This document shows, one piece after another, positions 32,398 through 43,188 of a DNA stretch of 64,000 bases. Origin of the DNA: Cylicocyclus nassatus (taxonomy: Eukaryota > Nematoda > Chromadorea > Rhabditida > Strongylidae); assembly GCA_958299035.1 (NCBI GenBank), contig CATQJL010000305.1, positions 58,110,486-58,174,485 of the forward strand, given 5' to 3'. Each line of letters opens with the position of its first letter. Within the stretch, counting starts at the first letter, position 1. The translations under genes were made by a program, and so were the position numbers. A model generated the notes under the pieces. That model did no database searches. It saw only the letters and a program-made list of their open reading frames with translations, and was not told the DNA's origin.

Positions 32398-34260
32398 AAT
32401 CGGGGACTAGAAGAGGAATATAGGATCGAGAAGTTTGGATGTGGGCTCCGGAACGAAAACGGCAACCGTCTTGTTGGGCTTCTCTCCGCCGCACGACTTT
32501 TCCATGGAAATTCCATCTCCGCGAAGAAGGTGCATCGCCGCTGGACATGGGGATCGCCCAACGGAACGACTCACGCGGAGACCGACGACATCCTCACCAA
32601 CGAAGGTGGAACTTGCTTGATGTCTTACTAGTTGCATCCTTCTGCAGTGGCTCCGATTACCGCTTCCTTCGAGCGAAGGTACGATTTAGTCGAAAGCTAG
32701 AAAAAAAAGTTTGTCACAGCGCCGCAAGAATAAAAGAAGTTGTTTATGACCAACGGGCTGGAAGAGCTCATATCAAGTTGTAATTAGCCCATTGAGGAGG
32801 ACTCAGCGTACGATTACGACCGGCTTCTGAAAGGATTGCAAGCCTGCGGAGAGTGCCCCTAGTTACTTTTGAGAAGAACTTGGAATGCCTTACGAAGACC
32901 ACCAAAAAACTACTCGGAGAGAGAATCACTGAGGCAAGACAAGAGTGCGACCCACGTCGAGCGACTGATAGCCAACGCCTGCAGAACAGCTTTGCAGGAG
33001 GATCTCAGGAAGTACAGGAAAGCCAAGATACTGCAAGCAGCCGAGAGAGACGAAGTCTCAAGAAGTGCTGAAGGGTCCTCTGTAAATACCAAGTGCCGCT
33101 GGCTGCACTATCAAGACGGGACCTCAACTACTTCTATCAATACTCTTCCGATGCCCGTTGTTCCCATTGGAGAAATACCACCACGAATTATACTTACTGA
33201 AGTGCGCGCAGCGATCCAGACCATGAATAGGTTTACGGCTCCAGGACTAGACCATTTTTCAATCGAATTTCTGCGAGCCGGAAGATAACGCCTACACGAA
33301 ATTCTTCCGTCACACCTAATATCTTACCTTCAAAAGGATAGGATTCTCGACCAATGAAGAACGTCTAGAACCGTCCTTCCCTTTAAGAAGGGTGAACGGG
33401 AAGATCTTCGGATTACTGTCCAATATGCCTGCTGGGTGTGTGTACAAGTTTTTGACGAAGATTAACCTCGCTCACGTATCTAGGACACTAGATGAAGCCT
33501 AACCTCAAGAACAAGCTGGATTTCACAAAGGATTCAGCTGCAGGACCACATCCAAACGGTTTCGAGGGTCATAGAGATTTGCCGGGAGTACCGACTGTCT
33601 CTCGTCCTAACCTTCGACTACGAGAAAGCCTTTGACAGCGTCGAAATTAACGCAATCCTGTCCGCGTTAGTATATCAAGGAGTGGACCAAACGTGAAGAC
33701 GTTAGTCGACTGCTATAAGGACTGTACCACGACACAGTTGTGGCATCGCCCCTGACCATCCCAGTTGAGAAGGGGGTCCGACAAGGCGACACAATCTCTG
33801 AAGCTGTTCACCGCGGCCTTGCAGTAGAAGATGAAGTCACTAGACTGGGGCGAGAGAGGCATACGAGTTGATTGAAGATTCCTATCGAGCCTTCGTTTTG
33901 CGAACGACATCGTTCTCTTTGCAGTATCACTAAAGCAGAGACAATGCTGAAGGAACTGAACGAAGTAGGGAAGAAGATAATATTGCGAATAAATCGGAAG
34001 AAGACTCAGTGCATGAAGAACGCCCCTTGCGAAGATGCAGAAATGGAATTGGAAGGCACCCTATCATGGAGACGTCTTCTTACGTGTATCTCGGGCTCGA
34101 CTAACATAGAGAACGACTTGAAAAGAGAGCTCAACAGGAGAAGAAGAGCAGTCTGGGCTGCCTTCGGGCCTCTGAAGGAAGCGCCACTGAGCAACCGATG
34201 AACCCGGAGCGTCGTGCCCACCTGTGCGACTATTGTGATCTATGCGGTTATTGAAAAAAA
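32398..34260 (+). pseudogene. RTE retrotransposon copy 1, 3' part (endonuclease end + RT)
   Basis: Readable segments in order: [48 protein letters not shown] (endonuclease C-terminus), CSGSDYRFLRAKVRFSRKLE, then the linker (ERLIANACRTALQEDLRKY). The reverse transcriptase follows: PRIILTEVRAAIQTMN with APGLDHFS, VLTFDYEKAFDSVEIN (motif A, 33603-33650), and LRFANDIVLF at 33891-33920. The family's catalytic FADD is FAND here. It ends with INRKKTQCMKNAPCED and fades after 34245. Multiple frameshifts and stops show a dead copy. The family is recognised from the RTE proteins abundant in strongylid nematodes. Confidence 0.9.
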
Positions 34261-34822
34261 CCACCATTTTGTAGAGCTCGCAGAAAATTCGCTGAGGCTT
34301 GCTGTCGAAGGCTTTGAGAAAGCGATAATCGTATTGAGGGCTTGAGGAAGAAACCAAAATTTTTTCAATGGCAAAACAGCGATTTGTTTTTTTCTGCTGT
34401 CCACAGATCGTTTGCCCGCCTACGGTTGTAAAATCAAGCTTTCGAAAGTAGACAAGGATAACAGGAGCGGATCGGCCAGTTACCCTACTCAATTGTTCAA
34501 AGTTCAGCTTGTTCTAAGGCGAGAAGGTGTTCGCAAAACGGTTTCTCTCTCCTGTAATTTCCTCGTTATCCTCTCAACTTCCATAGCAGTCCTCTCGGTT
34601 CTACCTTCAAATCACGTGTTCGCTCCTGGCCAGTGGCGATGTTAGGACCAGGGACCGGCACAGATCGTCTGAAAGCAGGCTGGACTTCGTTCTTGGAGCA
34701 AAAAAGCAAAGGAAATTTCGTTTTTGACGAGTCGGGGGCCGAGCACAAAGAATAAGCGCCATTCAGTCGAGCACAAGCTTATCGGACAGATTGTCACACG
34801 GTTGACATACTCTATCGTGTAT
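34261..34822. other. Unannotated spacer
   Basis: No gene or repeat identified downstream of the RTE fragment. Confidence 0.4.
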
Positions 34823-35027
34823 GGCTCCGGACAGACTTCACGCGATTTGATCGTCGCGACTGAATCGCGACGAGACAACTGTTACAACATCATTCCATGC
34901 CGATCAACTTGCTTCTCGGTTGTGATACTTTTCCAGCCCGAAATTTTTGAATGTGAAATGAAAATGAATGGAAATGTCGGCGATTGAGTCGCGACGATCA
35001 AATCGCGTGAAGTCTGACCGGGGCCTA
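34823..35027. mobile_element. Short foldback MITE
   Basis: GGCTCCGGACAGACTTCACG with CGATTTGATCGTCGCGACT is mirrored at 34981-35027. The arms are about 45 bp and the spacer about 110 bp. The related words CGCGATTT and TCGCGA also occur in the MITE at 39375-39613. Confidence 0.75.
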
Positions 35028-35610
35028 TGGCGGAAAATGCGCACGATTTGAAAGCAAGGCTATAACAAACAAATTGCTTGTATACAGCGCACACAGAATC
35101 ATATGACACCAAAATTGAAGTGTACACTTAGAAAATTATTTGCGGAAGGATTATGTAAAAAGAGTTGAAAACTTATGCGAAGTAATACCTTTTCCAAAAT
35201 TAGATCGTCTCCAGACGGCAACCAGACGATCTGAGATCGCCTGGAGCATATATTTTCGGTACTTCACATAAGTTTTGGATCTTTTTAGCATGGACGGATG
35301 CCCCGGCCAAGAATCTATCCCTAAGCATAGGAACATTTTCATATCACCCCCTGTTCGTCGTTTTTTATCCTCTTTTTTTTCGAAAATCGCCTTACTAGAT
35401 ATCCGCGCCCCAGCATCAACTCCTTTGCATCCTCTCCTTTTGGATTTTCATTTTCAGTTCTAGCTTTCCCTTCAATGTTTTGATGATTTCTTCCATTTTC
35501 TTTCTTCGTCTTCTTCTTTCTTCAGCCCGTGATCTATTTTGATCGTTCTGTGACCATGTAGGACTTTATGAAGCAAAATTTTGTGGGTTTTGCGGTTTTT
35601 CTTTGAGAGT
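35028..35610. other. Unannotated spacer
   Basis: Pyrimidine-rich in part (35450-35530); no gene supported. Confidence 0.4.
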
Positions 35611-35614
35611 TTAA

Positions 35615-35971
35615 AGGCACCGTCCACCCAGATTCTCGACTTCCAGGTTTTTGTTGTTTCATAGCCTTCTCATGTCCCTGACTCCAAATATGAACTCAAG
35701 AATCAACGAAAATCCCGAAAATCCCCATTCCGGAGCACCCACAGGCCGGCTTTCGAGAACGATGATTGGATGAGCGCGCACAAATGGGCGGGCATGGATG
35801 GGGAGGGGCGGGCATGGATGGGGGTCCTCGTGCATCTTCGCTATTCCGAATCGATTTTCTCGATTCCGAAGCGGCATTTTGCGCCGCGACTTGGGCATTG
35901 ACTAGATAGGAGGCCCTACTGTTATATGCTGCCAAAAGCTCAACACCCTCAACTTAGGGTGGACGGTGCCT
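35615..35971. mobile_element. AGGC-type MITE, 357 bp, flanked by TTAA
   Basis: Termini AGGCACCGTCCACCC and GGGTGGACGGTGCCT, with TTAA at 35611-35614 and 35972-35975. The interior is the reverse complement of 22981-23315 with a small local duplication (GGGCGGGCATGGATGGGG). Confidence 0.85.
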
Positions 35972-36435
35972 TTAACCTGAAAGTTCGCAGCTCACACCAG
36001 GTAAATGGTTTTATCAAGAACTAAGTGCAAGGATCCACCAACAGTCGGGAGAGCAAGGGTCAAAGGGGACTTCGTAAAATTAAAGTCAGGGGGGACTTCG
36101 TTTTTAAAAAACCTAGAAACGGACTCGTGCCGGGTTCTGGTTAGGACGGCTAGCGCAAGCGAGAAGATCGCTTTTGAAGGGGAGAGTAACTTCACAGATG
36201 GCAGGACCCCGCCCACTTGCTGATTTCCGTCCTGCATTATAGCCGTTTTCGCCATTTTCGCGCTCTCCAATGTTAATTTTCGAACTCAACCTAGCGAATG
36301 GGCTCAGGTAAGCAGAAAATCTCAAAATGGACTCTTGCCAGAGCCCCACCTATGGTTGCTTTTTGTTTATGGAAATTAAAATTATGTGAGGTTGTGGTAA
36401 TTTACGAAGGAATAAATTAAGTTTTTCAAAATCAA
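35972..36435. other. Unannotated spacer
   Basis: Contains GGGGACTTCGT repeated at about 36067 and 36092. No gene is supported. Confidence 0.4.
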
Positions 36436-36651
36436 CTATGAAGCAACTCTAAGTGTGGTGCTTATAGGCTGAGTGTTGGACCAAATATGCGAACACCAAT
36501 ACAAAACTCGTTTGCACATGCGTGAGTCCATGTTCAAAATCGCTATTCGATCCAGTTCTTGTGAGGATGAACCACTTGAAGAAGACGACTGACGAAGGCT
36601 ATAATTTGGTAAAGTAGATTTCCATTTTTTAAAGCAACGTTGCGAAAACAT
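36436..36651 (-). CDS. Possible small gene or first exon, unrecognised
   Basis: A 71-codon minus-strand frame starts MFSQRCFKKWKSTLPNYS and contains a serine run (QSSSSSGSSSQ). It continues DRIAILNMDSRMCKRVLYWC and ends in TAG. Just upstream, TTTTCATACAG resembles a nematode trans-splice or splice acceptor. Codon use looks protein-like and the region has no repeat signature. No family is recognised, and no polyadenylation signal follows closely, so further exons are possible. Confidence 0.35.
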   Translation of the reverse strand: MFSQRCFKKWKSTLPNYSLRQSSSSSGSSSQELDRIAILNMDSRMCKRVLYWCSHIWSNTQPISTTLRVAS

Positions 36652-37443
36652 TCTCTGTCTCTACACATACTGTATGAAAATATGTGAGCGAAGTGATGAT
36701 CGGCAGCGGGTTTGACAGATGGAAGAATTAGTGGATGAAAAATGGATTGAATGGGATGACAATTGAAAAGATAACGGAGAGATTACGCATGTATCGACTG
36801 ACTAAAGGAATCTGTAAAGAAAACGAATGAAAGATCAAGCAATAAACTGCATAATCAAATGAGCATCACACAAATGAAAAATGCACAGGAGAATGTACGA
36901 CTGACGACTCAGACGACTTTTGATGATTGGAGATTGGCAAATCAGATTACTGTGTGCTGTTTTTCTAACGATAAGTGACTAGAAGAGAGAACGCTGAATG
37001 AGAAAATTGAATGTTTACATTAAACTTGAACGCAGTACCGCTTTTGTCTGCGGAGCGATGTTCTAGGCGAATAGATAACTTGGCTTGTGTACAATTATAA
37101 CACGGAAGTTTCGAGAAAAGTGAGAGTTTAGCCAGTTCTCAAAAAATCTCACAAAGTTAGTTTGAATGCTTTAAAAAATCACTTCATTCAATTTTCATTA
37201 AACAATTTCCTACGAGTAAAACCCGGCAATTGCTTGAAGCAGTCTTCTACCCTCTTTATCAAATCAATGATTTTAGCACTTTTCAACCTGAACGGAACTT
37301 CATCAGTGGCTAACAAAAGTTTCCACGATATGATGTGAAAAGTGCAGTAGAGTTCACTTTCATTTCGCGCTAAGAAGGATGTGCTTCGAGTGTAATTGCT
37401 TCGCGATTATGTATTCACTGTTGCTGGTCCCTTAGACCTAACT
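36652..37443. other. Unannotated spacer
   Basis: If the ORF at 36436-36651 is real, its promoter would be here. No other feature is seen. Confidence 0.4.
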
Positions 37444-39372
37444 TAGGTGCGATAGGGGGAGCCGGGCCCTCTCCAGGTGAATAGGGTCTCTGCTACTCCC
37501 ATCCTTGTAAGGTGAAGGGGATAAGTGAGCCCTGAAAGCAAAATGCCCCAACAAGTCACATATCGTTCGAAAGCTGAGGTCGGGTGGGGGAACGAAAGCC
37601 GCCAGGTCCAGCCGCCTTTCGCGGCCAGCTGGTCCTTTCGCAGCGTTGTTGCATGTCGTTCCAGGACCAGCAGTCCGCGGAGGCGGCTGGACCTGGCGGC
37701 TTTCGTTCCCCCACCCGCTGAGGTCATATAGAATCGACATAGACCGTCGGATTTTTTCTAGGTCTTTTGTGCCGCGAGATATGAGGGATTTTATATACTT
37801 CATGAACTAATTTTGTGTCCTCACATTCTGCTCTCCAAAAGAATGCTACGAAAAAGTCGACGGTCTACGTTTGCTAATGAAGACTTGCTCTGTAACGCAG
37901 ATGGATAACCAGCAGTAATTAGGTCTTCGTTTGGCAGAAATCTGCTGTTGAAAATGAACATGATTTCAGATAAAATGCAGTGTATCTCTCGGTAAAGGGC
38001 GGCTAGAAAGAATTCGACGGTCTACGTCGAGTCCCCTTTTCCTGAGCTTTCGAATGGTATATAGACTGCTGAGCGGAAAAACTTGCCAGTTTTAAAAACG
38101 GAGTGGGGGTATTTACTATTAGCTTGCTCCACCCAGCTCCCCCAATGTATTGGCTTTTATCGGTCACCAGAGCAAGTGCTTTTTAGAGCCGGTAAGCAAA
38201 AAAGCCCTAACATGCTTCACACCGTTCGGAAGCTGAGATTATGGAGAATCGACGTAGACCGTCTCTTTTTTCATAGCTTCTCTGTAGAGCGAGATACGAG
38301 CAATTTTATACGCCTACTCACCAGCTAATTTTGTGTAATTATTTTGTAATTTATTTTTGAAAGAAAGAATAAAGATAAAAAAGAGACGGTTTACGTTTAC
38401 TGGCAAGGTCTTGCTTTGTGATGCTGTTAGAAAATCAGGCACCTTTATCCATTCTTCACGCAGAAATTTCTCGACAAAAACACACATCTTTTGGCTAAAA
38501 TCCCGTGTAACTCTAAGTAGAGGGGAGCTAGAGAAAAAGAGACGGTCTACGTCGAATCCTTTTTTTGTGGGCTTTCTAATGGTATACATGTTGTCGGGTG
38601 AAAAAACTTGTGGTTTCTCAAAAATGAGGTGGAGATATTCAATAGTAACTTGCTCCACCCCGCTCCGGCTTTCTATGGGTTGCCGGAGCAAGACTTTTTT
38701 AGACTGGGAAGGCTTTGTGCACCAACACCTTATATACCATTCGATAGCTAAGGACACGAGGAATCGACCTAGACCGTCTCTTTTTTCTTAGCTTCTCTGT
38801 GAAGCGAGATACGAGCAGTTTTATCTAGCTACAATATCAGCCAATTTTGGATAATTATATTTTCAAACCAAGAAGGTCTTTTTCGAACTTTTATATATGA
38901 ATCGAAAGCATGAAAAACGAGTAATCTAACTGTTGTTTTATTTTTATTATTCTCTCTAGTGAAAAGAGATATGGTATGATTTTTTGTCAGTAAACATGCA
39001 CCCATCGCTACTCGGTTCAGATTTTTCTACTTTTGCTCAACTCTTTTTTGCAAAGTATGTATTCATTGATACAATGTTAACTATTCAAAAAATCAGCATC
39101 CTTTTACTTTTTGATTACGTTTCGTTATCAACGCCCTTTGAGCGCGCAGAAGGTCTCAAGCATGCGTTTCTTAACGAAACGTTGTTGATTCGATACTCTC
39201 TTGCAGTCCTGATGTCTGAGGATAAGAGCAGCTGGCGTTTCCTTTCCAAACAAAAAGTTCCGTTGTAATAGCTGTTTGCCTTGATTAGTCTCAACCTCAG
39301 GTGAAAGGGGTCAGCAAGATGCCGGCCCTAAAGTGAACGGGGTCAGAGGAATTTTTTCACCTATCGCATCTA
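37444..39372. mobile_element. Second MULE-like element, 1.9 kb
   Basis: The ends TTAGGTGCGATAGGGG and the inverted CACCTATCGCATCTA resemble the termini of the element at 28950-32397 (ATGTGCGATAG). Subterminal GGTGAATAGGG and GGTGAAGGGG on the left, and inward GGTGAAAGGGGTC on the right, repeat the same theme. The target duplication is not clear because a MITE adjoins the right end. The interior is two diverged tandem units of about 510 bp (roughly 37816-38340 and 38341-38850), each with GACGGTCTACGTCGA-type words in both orientations. A hairpin lies at 37576-37727 (GCCGCCAGGTCCAGCCGCC). Confidence 0.5.
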
Positions 39373-39374
39373 TG

Positions 39375-39613
39375 GGCCTAAGGCATACCTCATGCGATTT
39401 TAGTCGCCGCGCGATTTGCCACTGCAACGACTCTCCATAGCTGGTCGTATACGCACTTTGCTTGGACCAGATTTGCTGTGTTTGTTACAATTTACGGAAT
39501 CTACGCACCCATGCATTGGGAGCTTCGCATGCTTAATCTTTAGACATCTGGCAAATCGCCAAGTCGCGAGGATGTGGCGATTTCGCGAAATCGCGAGAGG
39601 TATGCCTTAGGCC
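39375..39613. mobile_element. MITE with GGCCTAAGGCATACCTC termini
   Basis: GGCCTAAGGCATACCTC and GAGGTATGCCTTAGGCC are perfect inverted ends of a 239-bp element. The subterminal CGCGATTT words pair as well. The superfamily is not determined. Confidence 0.8.
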
Positions 39614-39639
39614 TTAGACGATTGTACTTAGGGTGACCG

Positions 39640-40120
39640 ATGGAGAAGGAAGCGAACGAGGTAAATAGAGGTTTAGGCAGCGGGAGGTAAGGAAAGCATG
39701 CAAGGGAATGGTCAGAGGCAGTGGCCAATGCATGCAAGCCGCATACCATTCGATGCAGCATTCAGCGCTGATTTTGAAACTGTTTGCTATATCTGCTTAG
39801 CGTTTGTGGTCGAAGTTATGAGCAGTTTTATTGCGAAAAAAACCGTACCTAAAAATTGCAAGTTTGAGCCTCTGGTGCACTTTCAGCTTACCTTTCGGCT
39901 TTAAGAATAAAGTGACCTGGTTCCATGTTTTGACTCACAAGGGAAGGAAGGTGGGTCGAAGTGGCCTTTCAGAATAAGATGGGTAACATTTTGTAGGGCT
40001 TCGAACGCTGATTTCAAATCTGCTTTCCTTATCTGCGGCGCGATTTTGGGCGAGGAGTTATGAGGGTTTTTAGGGGGCGGAAGTCGATACAAGTACAATC
40101 AAGGATAGCACACCGCTGTG
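39640..40120 (+). repeat. Repeat body preceding a tRNA-like sequence (left copy)
   Basis: Segments such as AAGGGAATGGTCAG, GCATACCATTCGATGCAGCA and GGCGAGGAGTTATGAGGG recur inverted at 41771-42240 and partly at 52440-52925. In this copy the body runs directly into the tRNA-like stretch at 40121. It is an interspersed repeat, possibly SINE-related, although the tRNA-like part lies at its end, not its start. Confidence 0.65.
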
Positions 40121-40192
40121 TGCCGTCTGGTGTAGTGGTTAGTGTGGTGGTCTTGCAGGGAGAGGCTCCCAGATTCGAGTCTCCTACTGTGG
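40121..40192 (+). repeat. tRNA-like sequence with A and B boxes
   Basis: TGGTGTAGTGGTTAG (A box, from 40128) and AGATTCGAGTC (B box, 40171-40181) are spaced as in tRNA genes, with CTTGCAG where the anticodon loop would be. A T-run follows directly, as in an RNA polymerase III terminator. The acceptor stem does not pair, so I regard it as tRNA-derived or a pseudogene, not a working tRNA. Confidence 0.6.
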
Positions 40193-40740
40193 TTTTTCTT
40201 TTGCTGATCTACAGAAAAATTTGTATGAGCACGCGTATCGTCTATATATCAACTCTTCCTTCTTTTAACTGCAAATCTCCTCAAAAAAGTTTTTACTCTA
40301 TGTTTTCAAACGTCTATGTGCATTGATGAAAGGAGAGGACAAAATGTGCAAAACATACGTGCGGTCGGGCAGGCGGGCGTTTCAAAATCTCTCGGATGTG
40401 CATCAAGGTAGCCGCTGGCGTACCAGGAATAAGCCAAGAGAACAGGCGAGAACATCTTGTAGGTTAATGATTTTTGATTGCGTAACTTGTACGTGCGTTT
40501 TTTTTAGCTTTACCAACTATGAACGTGGGTCTTTGCATGTTGAGAACATTGTGACCTCTTACGTTCACCGGGGTGTTACGTGACAAATTGATTCTTTTGA
40601 CATTTCTACCTCTACTTCAAATCACTTGCAAAGACCTTCGAGAGAGCAGTTGTTGCCTCGAGATTCTGACAAAAGAAACAGGGGGTGGTGTATGGACGCT
40701 GCTCATGCTCAAACAAATTTTTTGTATGAATAGCAAAATG
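40193..40740. other. Unannotated spacer
   Basis: No gene or repeat boundary recognised between the two tRNA-like sequences. Confidence 0.35.
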
Positions 40741-40744
40741 GAAT

Positions 40745-41766
40745 TCACAGCAGAAGATTCGAACCTGGGAGCCTTTGCTTGCAAGACCATTACACTAAGG
40801 GTGCCTTCATACCGCGCCGGCAGCCGCCGCTAGCAGCCCGTAACAGCCCGCAGCAGCCGCCAGCAGCCCGTAGCAGCCCGTAGCAGCCGCCAGCAGCCGC
40901 CAGCAGCCCGTAGCAGCCGTCAGCAGCCGCCAGCAGCCCGTAGCAGCCCGTAGCCGCCGCTGGCCGCTTTTGTTATAGGAACGCAAACTCATCAGTACTT
41001 TGAGAATCTTATTGTTAGTACCCCTGCCTATTCTTTTCATTTTCCACGCTTTTCCTTCTGTTGCCACCAGTGTGTCGTTCGACTGACATAATATTTTTGT
41101 GTCAACTTGACGCCGTATAGTTCATTCTTTAAACCATAGGTCGCAGAAGTCTCTTTCCTTTGTGATTCCCTCTGACTTTGAATGTTTTTTCCTGTAAGTG
41201 TGCAATTTGTTCACTTTTTGAGTATGCTTTTGCTTCAGTCTTCTTGTTAGATATCGCATATCTAAATTGCATTCTACTATTTCGCAAGTTTGCAGAATTG
41301 ATTCGTGGGTGGGTTTTTCTGACTTTGACAATCGCTGACAATCGTTAAAACAGATTGCAAAAGTGAAGTGTAGGCACCGATAGGAGGATGCAAAGTGCGG
41401 CAACAGAACAATGGAGCAAATATAATGTGTAAATCAAGTTCACATTCGCGGCAAGAGAAGAAAAAGCGTGGAAGATGAAAAGCGTAGGTAAAAGCACTTA
41501 AAGCAGTAAGATTCTGGTAATTTTTCGCTCCGGATCAAAAACGGCCAGCGGCTGCTACGGGCTGCTGGCGGCTGGCGGCTGCTACGGGCTGCTGGCGGCT
41601 GCTACGGGCTGCTGGCGGCTGCTACGAGCTGCTGGCGGCTGCTACGGGCTGCTGGCGGCTGCTACGGGCTGCTGGCGGCTGCTACGGGCTGCTACGGGCT
41701 GCCAGCGGCGGCTGCCAGCGCGATATGAAGGCACCCTAACAACTACACCAGACGGCACACAGTGGT
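40745..41766 (-). repeat. tRNA-like sequence split by a Harbinger-type MITE
   Basis: On the minus strand GCCGTCTGGTGTAGTTGTTA (ending at 41737) resumes at 40798 as TTAGTGTAATGGTCTTGC and runs to a B box (GGTTCGAATC, about 40757-40768). Joined, it parallels the tRNA-like sequence at 40121-40192. The insertion sits in the A-box side and duplicated TAA. Confidence 0.65.
40799..41736. mobile_element. PIF/Harbinger-type MITE with TAA target duplications
   Basis: GGGTGCCTTCATA...GCGC and the inverted GAAGGCACCC ends are flanked by TAA on both sides (40796-40798 and 41737-41739). A 3-bp TWA duplication with GGG-type termini is characteristic of PIF/Harbinger. Both subterminal regions carry minisatellites of GGCTGCTGGCGGCTGCTAC-type units (40810-40970 and inverted 41540-41720), which would pair with each other. 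No transposase or DNA-binding ORF is visible in the 938 bp. Confidence 0.85.
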
Positions 41767-41770
41767 GTGA

Positions 41771-42240
41771 TGTCCCTGATTGTACTTGTATCGACTTCCG
41801 CCCCTTAAAAACCCTCATAACTCCTCACCCAAAAACGCGCCGCAGATAAGGAAAGCAGATTTGAAATCAGCGTTCGAAGCCCTACAAAATGTTACCCATC
41901 TTATTCTGAAAGGCCACTTCGACCCACTTTCCTTCCCTTGTCAGCATCAAACCGAACATGGCTCTGCACTGCCAAATTTACGCCGTGCATGCACGATTTC
42001 TTAGCAGAAATAACGGCCTCTAACGGCTCATAACTTCCCCCACTTGGCGCTAAGCAGATATGGAATACAGATTCGAAGTCAGCATTTTATGCTGCATCTA
42101 GTGGTATGCAGCTTGTTTGCATTGGCCGCTTCGATTTCTAGTCATTCCCTTGCTAGGAGCAGGGAAGACGCACGTATCGAGGACTCACCAGAACACAGAT
42201 ACTTTTCTAAAAGAAAAAGTTTTACTATTAATTGACAGTA
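41771..42240 (-). repeat. Repeat body, right inverted copy
   Basis: Inverted relative of 39640-40120 (CCCTCATAACTCCTC, GGCCACTTCGACCCAC, GGTATGCAGCTTGTTTGC). With the left copy it forms a large interrupted inverted repeat around 40121-41766. Confidence 0.65.
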
Positions 42241-43188
42241 AAGTGTCTTCAGTCAGCGTGCGCAGTGTCCAGATTCACATTGCTAAGCTTCACTTGTCGC
42301 GTTACGCATGATATGGTAGCTGCATAACACCTTTATACCAACAAAAGTCGAAAATACCAAACATTTGCTTTTGCCCATTTATACCGTTTCCATACATTCA
42401 TCGCAATAATTCGATGCGATTTTTACAGTATGTGAGCATACTGAAAGAGCAACGAGCTCGAAGTAGTTCTGCAGACCGGCTCACGGCTCGGCACGAGCTG
42501 GCACCAGGGAAATTTCGAAACGAAGTCCCGTTTGATCTTGTAAATTTCGTACGAAGTTCCCTTTGACCAGTTTTGAAGACAAGTCATTATTTTTGGATTC
42601 TGTGAAAGTATGTAGTAGGGTTTTCATGCATGCTGATTTCATGGAACCATTTTCACAAATTTCTGAGCTTTTTATGTGGATGAATCACATCTTGAGAAGC
42701 AGAAAAAGCCGATTTTTCGATTGCGGAGCAGACTGAGTAATTTTAAAATTGCTATAAAACGCTGAAAAGAAAACATTATGAAAATGTTTCTTCTCTGTAT
42801 GTAAACTTTTACAGTATAGATACATTTTAAAGTACTATTTTAAAATAATAATAAATAATAATAATAATAATATTAATAATATTAATAATAATAATAATTT
42901 AATACATACTTTATTTAGCCTCACTCATAGGCCTATCGTACAAATGCTTTTATACTTTGCTGCCTTTCTATCCATGGGAGCGATGTAAGAGAAAGCTCAA
43001 AGATGTTAACCCGCCTGGGCACGCATGGATTAGCCCATTCGCTCAGGTGTCTTTCTCTTTTTTCGCTTGAGAGTGATAACTCAAAGGTTATTCACACCAT
43101 GGCTGCAGCATGACAACCATCCTTCCTCATCATACTTACATCTATAATCCTATTGAATGTAGGCTACAAATTTTCTTTTTACTATATA
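42241..43188. other. Unannotated region with AAT microsatellite
   Basis: Contains an imperfect (AAT)n tract at 42846-42900. No gene supported. Confidence 0.6.

Noticed and set aside
40121..40192. A functional tRNA gene
   Set aside because: A and B boxes and a T-run are present, but the acceptor and anticodon stems do not pair well, so it is annotated as tRNA-like only.
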